Origin: Brevundimonas sp. Root1279
Lineage (GTDB): Bacteria > Pseudomonadota > Alphaproteobacteria > Caulobacterales > Caulobacteraceae
NCBI RefSeq assembly: GCF_001425945.1
Contig: NZ_LMEB01000010.1
Location: 1 to 64,000 of the forward strand
Direction: 5' to 3'
DNA: 64,000 nt
The notes below the pieces were generated by a model that worked only from the letters and a program-made list of their open reading frames with translations, had not been told where the DNA came from and searched no databases. A program made the position numbers and the translations under genes. The stretch's first letter is position 1, and each line of letters opens with the position of its first letter. Below are positions 54,974 through 63,843 of the stretch, piece by piece.

Positions 54974-55402
54974 ATGATCGCCATTGTCGCCGCCCTGGCG
55001 CTGGCCGGGCAGACCGCGCCGGCTGAGGCCGCCTGGACCTGGACCCTGTACGACGACACGACGCCCGTCGTTCTGGCCAACGAGATCCCCGACACGCCAA
55101 GCCTTAGGGCCACGCTGGAGTGCGATCCCGCTTCGGGCGTGGCGCGCATCATCCTGTATGGCGGATCACCCGATGGGGGCATGGCCCGGATCACCGCCGG
55201 CCAGACCTCCGCCATGGCCCAGGCCGAGGCCCAGCGAGGCGGTGCGCTCAAGCTCGCCCTGCCGACCGACCATCCCGTATTTGCGGCTTTCGCGGCGGAC
55301 GGCCGCATGTCCATCGCCGTCGCCGAACAGCGCCAGTCGTTGGAAGTGCCGCGCGCCCACCTTGCCAAGCTGCGCCGGTTCGCCGAACTGTGCTCCGGTT
55401 AG
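54974..55402 (+). CDS. Small secreted protein, second of three related genes
   Basis: 142 residues with signal peptide MIAIVAALALAGQTAPAEA. The mature part has WTWTLYDDTTPVVLANEIPDTPSLRATLECDPASGVARIILYGG, followed by a basic/polar helix ending LPRAHLAKLRRFAELCSG-type. It shares overall length, one conserved Cys after the first strands and a C-terminal Cys-containing helix with its two neighbours. Function unknown. Confidence 0.68.
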   Translation: MIAIVAALALAGQTAPAEAAWTWTLYDDTTPVVLANEIPDTPSLRATLECDPASGVARIILYGGSPDGGMARITAGQTSAMAQAEAQRGGALKLALPTDHPVFAAFAADGRMSIAVAEQRQSLEVPRAHLAKLRRFAELCSG

Positions 55403-55415
55403 TCCGGAGCCGTCC

Positions 55416-55964
55416 ATGCGCCTGCCCGTCCTGTTTGTCCTCGCCGGCCTGACGCTGGGCGTGACCGCCTGCGCCTCGGTCGCGCCGCCGCCTGTGGCCT
55501 CATCGGGCGCGCCTTTGCCGGTGGACGGCTACGACTGGCATTTCAGCGGCGACGCCGCATCCGCCCGCCTCGCCTACGGCGTCGAGGCCAGCGACGACGT
55601 CCGCCTGGCCATGGATTGCCAAGCCGGCGCCGGGCGCCTGGATCTGATCGCCAATGCGCCCGAGGGAACACGCCCGGAGATCCATCTCGAATCCGGCGGC
55701 GACACCGAGCGATTCCCGGCCGCGAGCGAACCCTCGATCATCCATGACGGGGTCTTCCTGACCGCCGAGGCAGCCGCGGACGAGCCGGTCTTCCTGCGAT
55801 TCCGCCGACTGGGCTGGATCGCAATCTGGCGCGGCGAAGAGCGTGAGCCGCTGGCCGCCCATCCGGGGACGCTGCCGCAGATCGAGCGGTTCTTCGCCTT
55901 TCTGCGGTTGACGGCGGCGCTCGGCTCCGGTGCAGTCCCGCCCGCATTCGGGAGGGATCCATGA
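55416..55964 (+). CDS. Secreted lipoprotein, third of three related genes
   Basis: 182 residues from the ATG at 55416, which is preceded by AGTCCGGAG. The signal ends in a lipobox-like LGVTACAS. The mature part repeats DGYDWHFSGDAASARLAYGVEASDDVRLAMDCQAGAGRLDL, closely matching the first protein of the set. Probably a membrane-anchored version of the same fold. Its last 4 bases overlap the DUF885 gene start. Confidence 0.7.
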   Translation: MRLPVLFVLAGLTLGVTACASVAPPPVASSGAPLPVDGYDWHFSGDAASARLAYGVEASDDVRLAMDCQAGAGRLDLIANAPEGTRPEIHLESGGDTERFPAASEPSIIHDGVFLTAEAAADEPVFLRFRRLGWIAIWRGEEREPLAAHPGTLPQIERFFAFLRLTAALGSGAVPPAFGRDP

Positions 55965-57763
55965 AGACCATGCTCGCCGTCGGGGCCGCCGCCCTGCTCG
56001 CCGTCGCCGCCCCGGCCTGCGCCGCGCCCCTCCAAGCTCCACCCGCCGCGTCGCGGAATGCCGAGAACCCGGCCCTGGCGTCAGTGCTGGCGGATTATGA
56101 AACCTACCTCCGCACCGTCGATCCCATCACCGCCGGCATGGAGGGCGATCGCGCCGCCCTGTCCCGCCTGCCCGACGCCTCGCGCGCTTTTGAGGTGGCC
56201 CAGGAGCCGGTGCTCAAAGCCTTCGCCGACCGACTGGCCGCCATAGACCCGGCGACATTGAGCGACGATGACCGCCTGAACCATGCCTTCCTGGCCTATG
56301 TAATCCAGCGCTCGCGCGACCGCATTCCGCTCGACACCGGCCGACTGGAAGCCTTCAACTCCGAGGGCGGCCCCGGCCAGAATGTCAGCTACCTCGCCAG
56401 CGTCACCCGCATCGCGACCCGCGAGGACGCCGAGGCCTGGATCGCGCGTCTCGAGGCCATGCCCAAACTGTACGAAGACCAGCTGGCCAGCGCCCGACGC
56501 GGCCTGGAAAGCGGCCTGGTGCAGCCCCGCTCGATCGTCGAGAACGCGCTCAGCCTGATCGAGCCGGAGGCGGCCCTGACACCCGCGGCCGACCCGCTGT
56601 TGAAGCCCTTCGCCAGTCTGCCCGCCTCGATCCCCGCCCCCGAGCAGGCCGCGCTGCGCCAGCGCGCCGAACGCGCCGTGGCCGATGGCGTCATGCCCCA
56701 CCGCCGCGAGTGGGCCCGCTTCCTGCGTGAGGACTACCTGCCCCGCGCGCCCGAGACCCTGGGCGTCGTCCACCGCCCGGGCGGCCGCGAGCTCTACGCC
56801 TTCTACACGCGCGGCTTCACCACGACCGACCTGACCCCGGATCAGATCCACGCCATCGGCCAGCAGGAAGTCGCCCGCATCCGCGCGCGCATGGACATCG
56901 AGATGAAGGCCGCCGGATGGACCGGCGACTTCGCCTCATTCCTCAACTTCCTGCGAACCGATCCGCAATTCTACGCCGCCAGCCGCGAAGCGCTGATGGA
57001 GAAGGCGTCGGAAATGGCCAAGCGTTCCGACGACGGCCTTCCGGCCCTGTTCGGGACCCTGCCCCGAACCCCCTACGGCGTGCGCGAGGTGCCGCGCGAG
57101 ATCGAGGCCAACTACACCACCGGCCGCTACTTCCCCGGCTCAATGGAGAACGGCGTCGCCGGCGGCTATATGGTCAACACCGGGAGGCTGGACCAGCGTC
57201 CGCTGTACGAGCTGCCCGCCCTGACGCTGCACGAGGCGGTGCCCGGCCACCACCTGCAGATCGCCCTGCAGCAAGAGGCCGAGGAAGGCCCGTACTTCCG
57301 CCGCAGCGTCGACGTCACCGCCTTCGTCGAGGGTTGGGGCCTCTACTCGGAGTTCCTGGGCGAGGAGATGCAGTTCTACCGCACGCCCTACGAGCGGTTC
57401 GGCCGCCTGAGCTACGAGATGTGGCGGGCGTGCCGCCTGGTCGCCGACACCGGCATCCACGCCCTGGGCTGGGATCTCGAACAGGCCCGCGCCTGCTTCC
57501 GCGATAACTCGGCCCTGGCCCCACACAACATCGAGACAGAGTTGCAGCGCTACATCGGCTGGCCGGGCCAGGCCACGGCCTACAAGATCGGCGAGATCCG
57601 CCTGCGCGAGATCCGCACCCGCGCCGAGCGCGAACTGGGCGACAAGTTCGACGTCCGCCGCTTCCACGACGCCCTGCTGGTCGACGGCCCGCTCCCGATG
57701 GCGCTGCTTGACGAGCGAATGGACCGCTGGATCGCGGCGGAGAAGGCGCGGCCGGCGGGGTAG
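55961..57763 (+). CDS. Secreted DUF885-family metallopeptidase-like protein
   Basis: 600 residues with signal peptide (MKTMLAVGAAALLAVAAPACA). DUF885 proteins resemble M3/M32 gluzincins. The zinc-like motif LTLHEAVPGHHLQIALQ and the downstream glutamate in DVTAFVEGWGLYSEFLGEE are intact, as is the C-terminal block IGWPGQATAYKIGEIRLREIR. Probably periplasmic and peptidase-like, but activity is not proven for the family. Overlaps the preceding lipoprotein gene by 4 bases, so it is co-transcribed with the three small secreted proteins. Confidence 0.88.
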   Translation: MKTMLAVGAAALLAVAAPACAAPLQAPPAASRNAENPALASVLADYETYLRTVDPITAGMEGDRAALSRLPDASRAFEVAQEPVLKAFADRLAAIDPATLSDDDRLNHAFLAYVIQRSRDRIPLDTGRLEAFNSEGGPGQNVSYLASVTRIATREDAEAWIARLEAMPKLYEDQLASARRGLESGLVQPRSIVENALSLIEPEAALTPAADPLLKPFASLPASIPAPEQAALRQRAERAVADGVMPHRREWARFLREDYLPRAPETLGVVHRPGGRELYAFYTRGFTTTDLTPDQIHAIGQQEVARIRARMDIEMKAAGWTGDFASFLNFLRTDPQFYAASREALMEKASEMAKRSDDGLPALFGTLPRTPYGVREVPREIEANYTTGRYFPGSMENGVAGGYMVNTGRLDQRPLYELPALTLHEAVPGHHLQIALQQEAEEGPYFRRSVDVTAFVEGWGLYSEFLGEEMQFYRTPYERFGRLSYEMWRACRLVADTGIHALGWDLEQARACFRDNSALAPHNIETELQRYIGWPGQATAYKIGEIRLREIRTRAERELGDKFDVRRFHDALLVDGPLPMALLDERMDRWIAAEKARPAG

Positions 57764-57772
57764 GCGCCCGGC

Positions 57773-58279
57773 CTACAGGCGCCGGACGCGGATCGCGCGG
57801 CTGGAGCCGACGGTCATCAGGAAGCTGCCCATCGCCGCGCGGCGGATTCGCACGGGTTGGCCGGGCCGGTTGCGGAACTGCGCCGACTCACTGTCGGCCT
57901 GAATCCAGCTGCTGCCGTCGGCGAGGCGGAAGGTCCATTCGTCGCGCGGATTGCGGCTGGCCCCGACCAGGGTGGTCTCGACCTCGGTCAACGCGGCCCC
58001 GGCGCCGGCGCCGAACACCTGCGGGAGTGCGGACAGGTCCAGGCCGAAGGTGTCGCGCCGGGCGCGATCCACCTGGGCCCGGTCGACCACCACGATGGAG
58101 CCGTCTCGGCGGGCGGTCTCGAGGGCCCCGGCGGCCGCGTCGAAACAGGCCAGGCGGGCCGTCCCCTCGGTCAGCGCGCGGCAGGCGAGCAGACGCTGCA
58201 GTTGTTCGGGGTCCTGTGACGGGGGCGCCTCCTGGGCCGTGTTCAACGCCAGCGCCGCCAGTACGGATGTCACCAACAT
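57773..58279 (-). CDS. Secreted hypothetical protein
   Basis: 168 residues from the ATG at 58277-58279, with signal peptide MLVTSVLAALALNTAQEA. The mature part starts with a Cys-containing helical pair LLACRALTEGTARLACFDAAAGAL, a pattern seen in many periplasmic proteins of Caulobacterales and sphingomonads. A beta-rich C-terminal region (DEWTFRLADGSSWIQADSESAQFRNRPGQPVRIRRAAMGSFLMTV) follows. No family recognised. Converges on the DUF885 gene with 9 bases between stops. Confidence 0.72.
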   Translation of the reverse strand: MLVTSVLAALALNTAQEAPPSQDPEQLQRLLACRALTEGTARLACFDAAAGALETARRDGSIVVVDRAQVDRARRDTFGLDLSALPQVFGAGAGAALTEVETTLVGASRNPRDEWTFRLADGSSWIQADSESAQFRNRPGQPVRIRRAAMGSFLMTVGSSRAIRVRRL

Positions 58280-58313
58280 GGGCCTCTCCCTGTTTCGCCC
58301 GCGGAGCATGCGG

Positions 58314-58664
58314 TCAGCCGGGAGGAAGTCCAAGGGCTGCGCGCCGTTTTATCGAGAGCTTCGCCGAGATCAGCGAATGGGCGATGACCAGATGCTCCGC
58401 CAGTTCGTCGTCGGGCCAGTCGTCGATGCTGGGCAGGTTCACCCACTTGGCCCTGGCCAGATAGGGCGCCGGGCGAGCGCGGCCGTCCTCGGTCAGCACC
58501 TCATAGGCGATGTCGGAGACCTTGAACGAGATGCCGCCCATCTCGCCGACCATGGCGAACATCTTGCCGCCGATGCGATAGGCGTCGTGATGGTCGCCGA
58601 ACGGGTGGTCGAGCGTGGCCCCCGGCAGCGCCAGGCACACCTTGCCGACCCCCGCCCGGTCCAT
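58314..58664 (-). CDS. MmcQ/YjbR-family protein
   Basis: 116 residues. The fold is a double-winged/CyaY-like unit: CLALPGATLDHPFGDHHDAYRIGGKMFAMVGEMGG, and the C-terminal IDDWPDDELAEHLVIAHSLISAKLSIKRR. The family is described as putative DNA-binding, with unknown role. It starts 2 bases after the msrA stop on the same strand, so the two are probably co-transcribed. Confidence 0.9.
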   Translation of the reverse strand: MDRAGVGKVCLALPGATLDHPFGDHHDAYRIGGKMFAMVGEMGGISFKVSDIAYEVLTEDGRARPAPYLARAKWVNLPSIDDWPDDELAEHLVIAHSLISAKLSIKRRAALGLPPG

Positions 58665-58666
58665 GA

Positions 58667-59323
58667 TCAGGCGTCCGCGGCGACGCCGACGCCGATCGGG
58701 CAGACCACGCCCGTCCCGCCGATTCCGCAGTAGCCGGCCGGGTTCTTGGCCAGATAGCCCTGGTGGTAGTCCTCGGCGAAATAGTAGGGGCCCGCCGGTT
58801 CGATCTCGGTGGTGATCTTGTCGCGGCCCGCCTTGTCGAGCGCGGCCTGGTAGGCGTCGCGCGAGGCCTCGGCCTCGGCCTTCTGGGTCTCGTTCAGGTA
58901 GTAGATCACTGAGCGGTAGGTGGTGCCCACGTCATTGCCCTGGCGCATGCCTTGGGTCGGGTCGTGATTCTCCCAGAACACCTTCAGCAGTTCGCCGTAG
59001 GTGATCTCGTGCGGATTGAAGACCACCTGCACCACCTCGGCGTGGCCGGTGCGGCCGGTGCAGGTTTCCTCATAGGTCGGATTGGGCGTCAGGCCGCCCG
59101 AATAGCCGACCGAGGTCACCCAGACCCCCGGCAGTTGCCAGAACACGCGCTCGACGCCCCAGAAGCAGCCCATGCCGAAGATCGCGGTCTCGAACCCCAC
59201 CGGATGCGGCCCCTTCAGCGGCCGGCCGGAGACGAAATGGACCTCGTCGGTATGCAGCGGCTTGTCGCGCCCCGGCAGGGCTTCGGCGGCGGTCGGCATC
59301 TCGGCGGTCTTCTTGAACAGCAT
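58667..59323 (-). CDS. msrA: Peptide methionine (S)-S-oxide reductase
   Basis: Repairs the S diastereomer of oxidised methionine. 218 residues. The catalytic GCFWG motif is in [20 protein letters not shown], and the other family stretches are [16 protein letters not shown] and [27 protein letters not shown]. The C-terminal region has one more Cys pair ([14 protein letters not shown]) for recycling. No signal peptide. Followed by the YjbR gene. Confidence 0.96.
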   Translation of the reverse strand: MLFKKTAEMPTAAEALPGRDKPLHTDEVHFVSGRPLKGPHPVGFETAIFGMGCFWGVERVFWQLPGVWVTSVGYSGGLTPNPTYEETCTGRTGHAEVVQVVFNPHEITYGELLKVFWENHDPTQGMRQGNDVGTTYRSVIYYLNETQKAEAEASRDAYQAALDKAGRDKITTEIEPAGPYYFAEDYHQGYLAKNPAGYCGIGGTGVVCPIGVGVAADA

Positions 59324-59466
59324 GGCGGGGTTCTCCAGTCGGAGGCTTCAGGACGTCGTCGCCTATATGGGATGCGTCGCGGCGCTTGCCGAGGGGGCCC
59401 GGGTGTTCTATCAGCGCGCCTCGCGCCGGATCGACCGTCCGGCGCCTTCACGCACGTCGTGGAAAC

Positions 59467-59556
59467 GGACAGGTGGCGGAGTGGTCGATCGCGCACGCTT
59501 GGAAAGCGTGTGTAGGTGAAAGCCTACCGAGGGTTCGAATCCCTCTCTGTCCGCCA
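59467..59556 (+). tRNA. tRNA-Ser (anticodon GGA)
   Basis: Starts GGACAGGTGGCGGAGTGG, ends TCTGTCC-G-CCA, long variable arm (class II). The anticodon loop TTGGAAA gives GGA. Position 7/66 is a G:U pair. 90 bases with encoded CCA. The accessory cluster at 59901-64000 begins about 340 bases downstream. Confidence 0.94.
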
Positions 59557-59900
59557 CGCCCCCCCCCGGAACAGTTCTGTGATCTGATCGAGGCCTCGCA
59601 AGGGCCCGGGCCGTCGGGGTGGATTGCCGTTACCCCCGTACCGCTCCCCTGGAAACCGCCGCGCCTCGCCAAGCCAGTCAGCGCGGGCCCTTCGGCTACC
59701 GCCCGCCTCAGGGGTCGCTCGTCTACAAGAAGGCGGGCAAGCTACGCCCCTGCGAGCTCCTGCTGGCGACGCCCGGTGGTGGTAAGCCGACACCACAAAC
59801 AGACCAGATCGCTCACCCGTCCGGCTTTCAGATAGCGATTGATTCACGTAGGTGGATCATCATGTTGTTGGGGGGGCCAGACAGCAGGAGAGCGCCGCGC
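59557..59900. other. Intergenic region between tRNA-Ser and the response regulator
   Basis: 344 bases without a convincing gene on either strand. It includes a C-run (about 59560-59569), several GC-rich inverted segments and a G-run at about 59870-59878, and must hold the promoter of the following operon. No direct repeat of the tRNA 3' end, riboswitch or known sRNA was recognised. Confidence 0.55.
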
Positions 59901-60311
59901 GTGGCCCGGATACTGATCGCCGACGATGATCCCCTCCTGAGGGCCCTGTTGCAGCACAGGCTGGCCGCCGACGGGCATGATGTGTTCGCCGTGGAACATG
60001 GCGGCCAGGTTTTGCCCGCCCTCGCGGATTTTCGTCCCGACCTCATCGTTCTGGACGCGATGATGCCGGTCATGGATGGGTTCGAGATCCTGCGCCGCCT
60101 GAAGTCCGGTGCGGACCAGGACGCCACGCCGGTCATCATGCTGACGGCCCTGAAACGCGAACCCGACATCGTGGGCGCCCTGCAGCTGGGCGCCGCCGAT
60201 TACCTGGTCAAACCGTTCATTCCGGAAGAACTGTCGCAACGCATTCGCCGCATTCTGGCGGTCGAAACTAGCGGAGAAGAGCATGATACCGGCGCCCGCC
60301 GTCCAGGTTGA
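59901..60311 (+). CDS. Single-domain response regulator (CheY-like)
   Basis: 136 residues from the GTG at 59901, preceded by AGGAG at 59886-59890 (the upstream ATG at 59862 gives a non-conserved leader). One receiver domain: acidic pocket ILIADDDPLLRALL, phospho-acceptor Asp in DLIVLDAMMPVMDG, Thr in VIMLTAL and Lys in YLVKPF. There is no output domain, so it acts by protein contact or as a phosphorelay link. It starts a same-strand run with a YaiO barrel, HEAT protein and glycosyltransferase, and an HPt gene converges from the right. It overlaps the next gene by 29 bases. Confidence 0.9.
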   Translation: MARILIADDDPLLRALLQHRLAADGHDVFAVEHGGQVLPALADFRPDLIVLDAMMPVMDGFEILRRLKSGADQDATPVIMLTALKREPDIVGALQLGAADYLVKPFIPEELSQRIRRILAVETSGEEHDTGARRPG

Positions 60312-61353
60312 GGTCGCAGCGCAGGTTCAGGCGGATCCGCAGGCCCTCTATGAGGCGGCCGTCACCGCCCGCCTTGCCGGCCGCCATGCCGAGGCGGTCG
60401 ACCTCCTGAACCGAGTGCTCGCCCTGCGCCCCGCCGACGTGGACGCGAGGCTGAACCTCGGTCTGTCTCTGCTGGCTCTCGGCCGCATTCCCGAGGCCGA
60501 GACGGCCTTCCGGACCGTGCTCGATCAGGCGCCGGGATATGCGGACGCCGAAGTCGGGCTCGCGCGCGCTGCTGAACTGCGCGGCGATCGCGAAGCCGCG
60601 CGGGAACACGCGACGCGGGCGCTGATCCTTTCGCCCGGTCGACAAGATGTGGCGGCGTTCCGCCGCAGCCTCGACGCGGTCGCTTGGCGCGGGGACATCG
60701 ATGTCTCGCGCAGCCGGCTGTCGGCCGGCCTTCCGGACTGGACCATGACCCGCCTCGGCGTGGCCCGTTCGATCACGCCCGTTTGGAGCGTCAGCGGGTC
60801 GGTGGAACGGACGGAGCAATTCAACCAGGTGGACGTCTATGTCGAGGGCCGCATTGACCGCCGGATGACTGGAGCCGACGCCTATGTCGCCCTGGGCGGA
60901 ACGCCCGAGGCCGACCACCGACCGGAAGTCATAGTGATGGCGGGGGGGAGCGCCTTGATCGCCCCTGACTTGCGGGCGACGCTGGACGCATCGGCCGCAC
61001 GCTATGTGACGGGATCTGTGGAAAGCCTCCAACCCGGTGTGACGGGCGCCCTGTTCAACGGCCGTTTCGAGATCACTGCGCGCTGGATCAACGTCTGGGA
61101 CGAGACGGATCGCCATCGCAGCGGTTATGCGGCGCGCGCCGCCTGGCAGGTGACCGATCGTTTCCGGTTGAGCGCCGGACACGCGGACGCTCCGGAGACT
61201 TCCGAGGGCGTGGTGGTCGATGTGGTGGCGACTAGTCTCGGGGCGGCGTTCGATATAACGGATCGGGTGACCCTGCGCCTTGGCGTCGTTGACGAGGACC
61301 GCGTCTCCTACACCCGCGAGGAGGTTGCTGTCGGCCTCGGCTGGCGCTTCTGA
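60283..61353 (+). CDS. TPR / YaiO-type outer-membrane beta-barrel protein
   Basis: 356 residues. TPR-like helical repeats occupy about 17-135 (ALYEAAVTARLAGRHAEAVDLLNRVLALRPADVDARLNLGLSLLALGRIPEAETAF). A beta-barrel region (about 140-356) of alternating strands follows, ending in the C-terminal outer-membrane signature with a final Phe (VAVGLGWRF). Tetratricopeptide-barrel proteins of this layout (YaiO type; PgaA is a larger relative in layout) export or bind surface glycans. No obvious signal peptide is visible at the ATG. It overlaps the response regulator by 29 bases. Probably part of a glycan secretion system. Confidence 0.78.
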   Translation: MIPAPAVQVEVAAQVQADPQALYEAAVTARLAGRHAEAVDLLNRVLALRPADVDARLNLGLSLLALGRIPEAETAFRTVLDQAPGYADAEVGLARAAELRGDREAAREHATRALILSPGRQDVAAFRRSLDAVAWRGDIDVSRSRLSAGLPDWTMTRLGVARSITPVWSVSGSVERTEQFNQVDVYVEGRIDRRMTGADAYVALGGTPEADHRPEVIVMAGGSALIAPDLRATLDASAARYVTGSVESLQPGVTGALFNGRFEITARWINVWDETDRHRSGYAARAAWQVTDRFRLSAGHADAPETSEGVVVDVVATSLGAAFDITDRVTLRLGVVDEDRVSYTREEVAVGLGWRF

Positions 61354-61354
61354 C

Positions 61355-62419
61355 GTGAGCACGCTCGCGGGTCTCTGGTGGACATCCCTTCTCCTGGCGG
61401 CTCTGGCGCTGATCTGGATGAGCGGTCTCGTCCTGGCCCGGTTCAGCCGGGAAAAAGCTGACAAGCGCCGGGACATCGACAGGGCGCGCGTCCGCGCCGC
61501 CTGCCTGGACATCATGCAGGGAGCGGGAGATGCCGCATCGGGCCTCATGCCCTTCCGGCGTCGGGCCCGGCTTATGTCCGAAACCCTTCTGGAATTTCTC
61601 GCCATCGTGCGGGGAGGAGAACAACAGGCGCTGGTCTCGGCGTACAAATCGCTGGGCATCGACGGTCGCATCAGGGGACGCCTCATGCGAGGCGGCAAGG
61701 CAGGCAGGCTGGCGGCCGCAGAAGCGATAGCCGCCTTCCCCGGCCCGGAGACCGTCGCCGCGCTGGAGCGGCTCATAAGGGAGCACGGCGACGCCGAACT
61801 CCGCATCGCGGCTGTAAAGTCGCTGATCGATCTCGACGCCCCCCCGCCACTCCGGGACCTTCTGGCCGACATGCGGACCCAAGGCGTCAGCGAGTCCCTG
61901 CTGTACCTCCCTGTGGTTCAACGCATGACCAGGCTGGATCCGGACGGCGCGCTAGAACTGTTCGCCGACGCCACCGTCGAGCCTGCGGCGCGAGCCCTGA
62001 TGGCCGACGCGCTGGGGCAGTCCGGAGACTATCGGGCGGTGCCTCCCTTGTGTGTCGCCGCCGAGGCCCCGGACCGGTCGCTCCGGATTTCAGCGGTCCG
62101 CGGTCTCGGGGAGCTTGCCCACCCTGCGGCCGCCGAAGCCGTCATCCAGGCGCTTGAGGATCCGGAATGGGAGGTCCGCTCCGCAGCCTGCGAGGCGGCG
62201 GGGCGCATTGGCCTGACCGCTGCGCTTCCGGCGCTGACCTTACGGCTGGCCGACCACATCTGGTGGGTTCGCTTCCAGGCCGCCGAAGCGATGACCGGGA
62301 TGGGTCGCAAGGGGATCGAAAGCCTTCGCGTCGCCGCCGAGGCCGAATTCGATGTCGTCCGTCGCGCGGCTTCCATGGCGCTGGCGGAAAAGGGCCTGAC
62401 CGAAGGGGTGGACGCTTGA
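61355..62419 (+). CDS. Membrane-anchored HEAT-repeat protein
   Basis: 354 residues from the GTG at 61355. One N-terminal transmembrane segment (about 6-28, GLWWTSLLLAALALIWMSGLVLA), a charged helical linker (about 30-85), then HEAT/PBS-lyase-like repeats (about 110-350; LRISAVRGLGELAHPAAAEAVIQALEDPEWEVRSAACEAAGRIG). It presumably scaffolds protein contacts. It lies 1 base after the barrel gene's stop and its own stop overlaps the glycosyltransferase start (TGATG), so all are coupled. No enzymatic motif. Confidence 0.85.
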   Translation: MSTLAGLWWTSLLLAALALIWMSGLVLARFSREKADKRRDIDRARVRAACLDIMQGAGDAASGLMPFRRRARLMSETLLEFLAIVRGGEQQALVSAYKSLGIDGRIRGRLMRGGKAGRLAAAEAIAAFPGPETVAALERLIREHGDAELRIAAVKSLIDLDAPPPLRDLLADMRTQGVSESLLYLPVVQRMTRLDPDGALELFADATVEPAARALMADALGQSGDYRAVPPLCVAAEAPDRSLRISAVRGLGELAHPAAAEAVIQALEDPEWEVRSAACEAAGRIGLTAALPALTLRLADHIWWVRFQAAEAMTGMGRKGIESLRVAAEAEFDVVRRAASMALAEKGLTEGVDA

Positions 62420-63843
62420 TGGAGTCCGCAGGCCCCGTCATGGCCGGATTGGCCGGACTGATCGCCTGGTTCGTGATCGGCACCGGACTGCTGCAGAATC
62501 TGATCTATCTGGTGCAATTGGGACTGGCCGCGGCCGCCCTCATCGAACGCCCGCCGTCGCCCCAAGCCGGCGTGTTGTGGCGCCGTTATGCGGACGCCTC
62601 GCCGCCCATCGCGCTGCTGGCGCCGGCGTTCAACGAAGCGATGACGATCTCGCAGAGCGTTCGCTCGCTGTTGTCGCTGCACTATCCCAATTTCGAGGTC
62701 ATCGTCATCAATGACGGCTCGACGGACAAGACGCTGCAGGTCCTGATCGACGTCTTCGACCTCAAGCCGCTGCATCGGCATTACGATCTGGCCATCGATC
62801 ACAAGCCGATCCGCGCGGTCTACGGCGCCGCGCACCAGCCGCGCCTGATCGTGGTGGACAAGGAGAACGGCGGCAAGGCCGACGCCTTGAACGCGGGCAT
62901 CAACGTCTCGCGCGCGCCGATCTTTTGCTCGATGGACGCCGACTCCCTTCTGGAGCCGGACGCCCTGCTCCGCGCCGTGCGTCCTTTCGTCGAGGATCCC
63001 GAGAAGACCGTCGCCGTGGGCGGCACCATCCGCATCGCGAACGGTTGCCGGATCGAGGATGGCAGGGTTGTCGAGGTGCGCGCGCCCCGCAATCCCCTGG
63101 CGCTCCTTCAAACCGTCGAATATTTGCGCGCCTTCCTGATGGCCCGGCTCGCCTGGAGCCGGATCAACGCCCTCACGATCATCTCCGGAGCCTTCGGCCT
63201 GTTCCGCCGCGCACGGGTCATCGAGGTCGGCGGCTACACGCATGGCACCGTCGGGGAAGACATGGAGCTTGTGGTCAAGCTGCACCGGCTGATGCGAGAC
63301 AAGGGCTTGCCGTACCGGGTCTCCTTCGTGCCCGAGCCGGTGTGCTGGACAGAGGCGCCCGAGAGCATTCGCGTCCTCGGCCGTCAGCGCTCCCGCTGGC
63401 ACCGCGGCGCCTTGGAGACCTTTGAGCGCCACTGGCGGATGCTGTTTACGCCCCGCTACGGCCGCGTGGGATTCGTCGGGTTCGGCTACATCCTGCTGGT
63501 CGACGTCATCGGCCCGGTCGTGGAGCTTCTGGGTTATCTGCTGATCCCGACGCTGTGGGCCATGGGCCTGCTGTCCGTCGACTATCTGCTGGCGTTTCTG
63601 GCGGGCAGCTTCACGTTTGGCGTGGTCATCTCCGTTGGCTCCCTTGCGCTGGAGGAATCGGAACTACGCCGCTTCCCCCGCGCCCGTGATCTCATCCTGT
63701 TGACCACCGTCGCGGTGATCGAGAATTTCGGCTACCGGCAGGTCAACAACCTGTGGCGCCTCCGCGGCATCTGGCAGTATCTGCGGCGGAGCCAATCCTG
63801 GGGCGCGATGACCCGAAAGGGCTTCGGCGCCCCGTCTAGCTGA
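62419..63843 (+). CDS. Membrane family 2 glycosyltransferase (PgaC-like processive type)
   Basis: 474 residues. N-terminal transmembrane segment(s) (about 5-42). GT2 domain (about 55-330) with VIVINDGSTDKT, the DxD motif in CSMDADSLLEPD, GEDMELVVKLHRL for the catalytic acid, and QRSRWHRGALETF (QxxRW, a processive-synthase hallmark). Two to four further transmembrane helices (about 355-440). Such proteins polymerise and export beta-linked glycans such as poly-N-acetylglucosamine; the sugar here is unknown. It overlaps the HEAT gene by 1 base and the convergent HPt gene by 8 bases. Confidence 0.9.
   Translation: MESAGPVMAGLAGLIAWFVIGTGLLQNLIYLVQLGLAAAALIERPPSPQAGVLWRRYADASPPIALLAPAFNEAMTISQSVRSLLSLHYPNFEVIVINDGSTDKTLQVLIDVFDLKPLHRHYDLAIDHKPIRAVYGAAHQPRLIVVDKENGGKADALNAGINVSRAPIFCSMDADSLLEPDALLRAVRPFVEDPEKTVAVGGTIRIANGCRIEDGRVVEVRAPRNPLALLQTVEYLRAFLMARLAWSRINALTIISGAFGLFRRARVIEVGGYTHGTVGEDMELVVKLHRLMRDKGLPYRVSFVPEPVCWTEAPESIRVLGRQRSRWHRGALETFERHWRMLFTPRYGRVGFVGFGYILLVDVIGPVVELLGYLLIPTLWAMGLLSVDYLLAFLAGSFTFGVVISVGSLALEESELRRFPRARDLILLTTVAVIENFGYRQVNNLWRLRGIWQYLRRSQSWGAMTRKGFGAPSS

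Noticed and set aside
59448..59672. Minus-strand ORF with [25 protein letters not shown]
   Set aside because: Antisense of tRNA-Ser; a well-known spurious ORF type.
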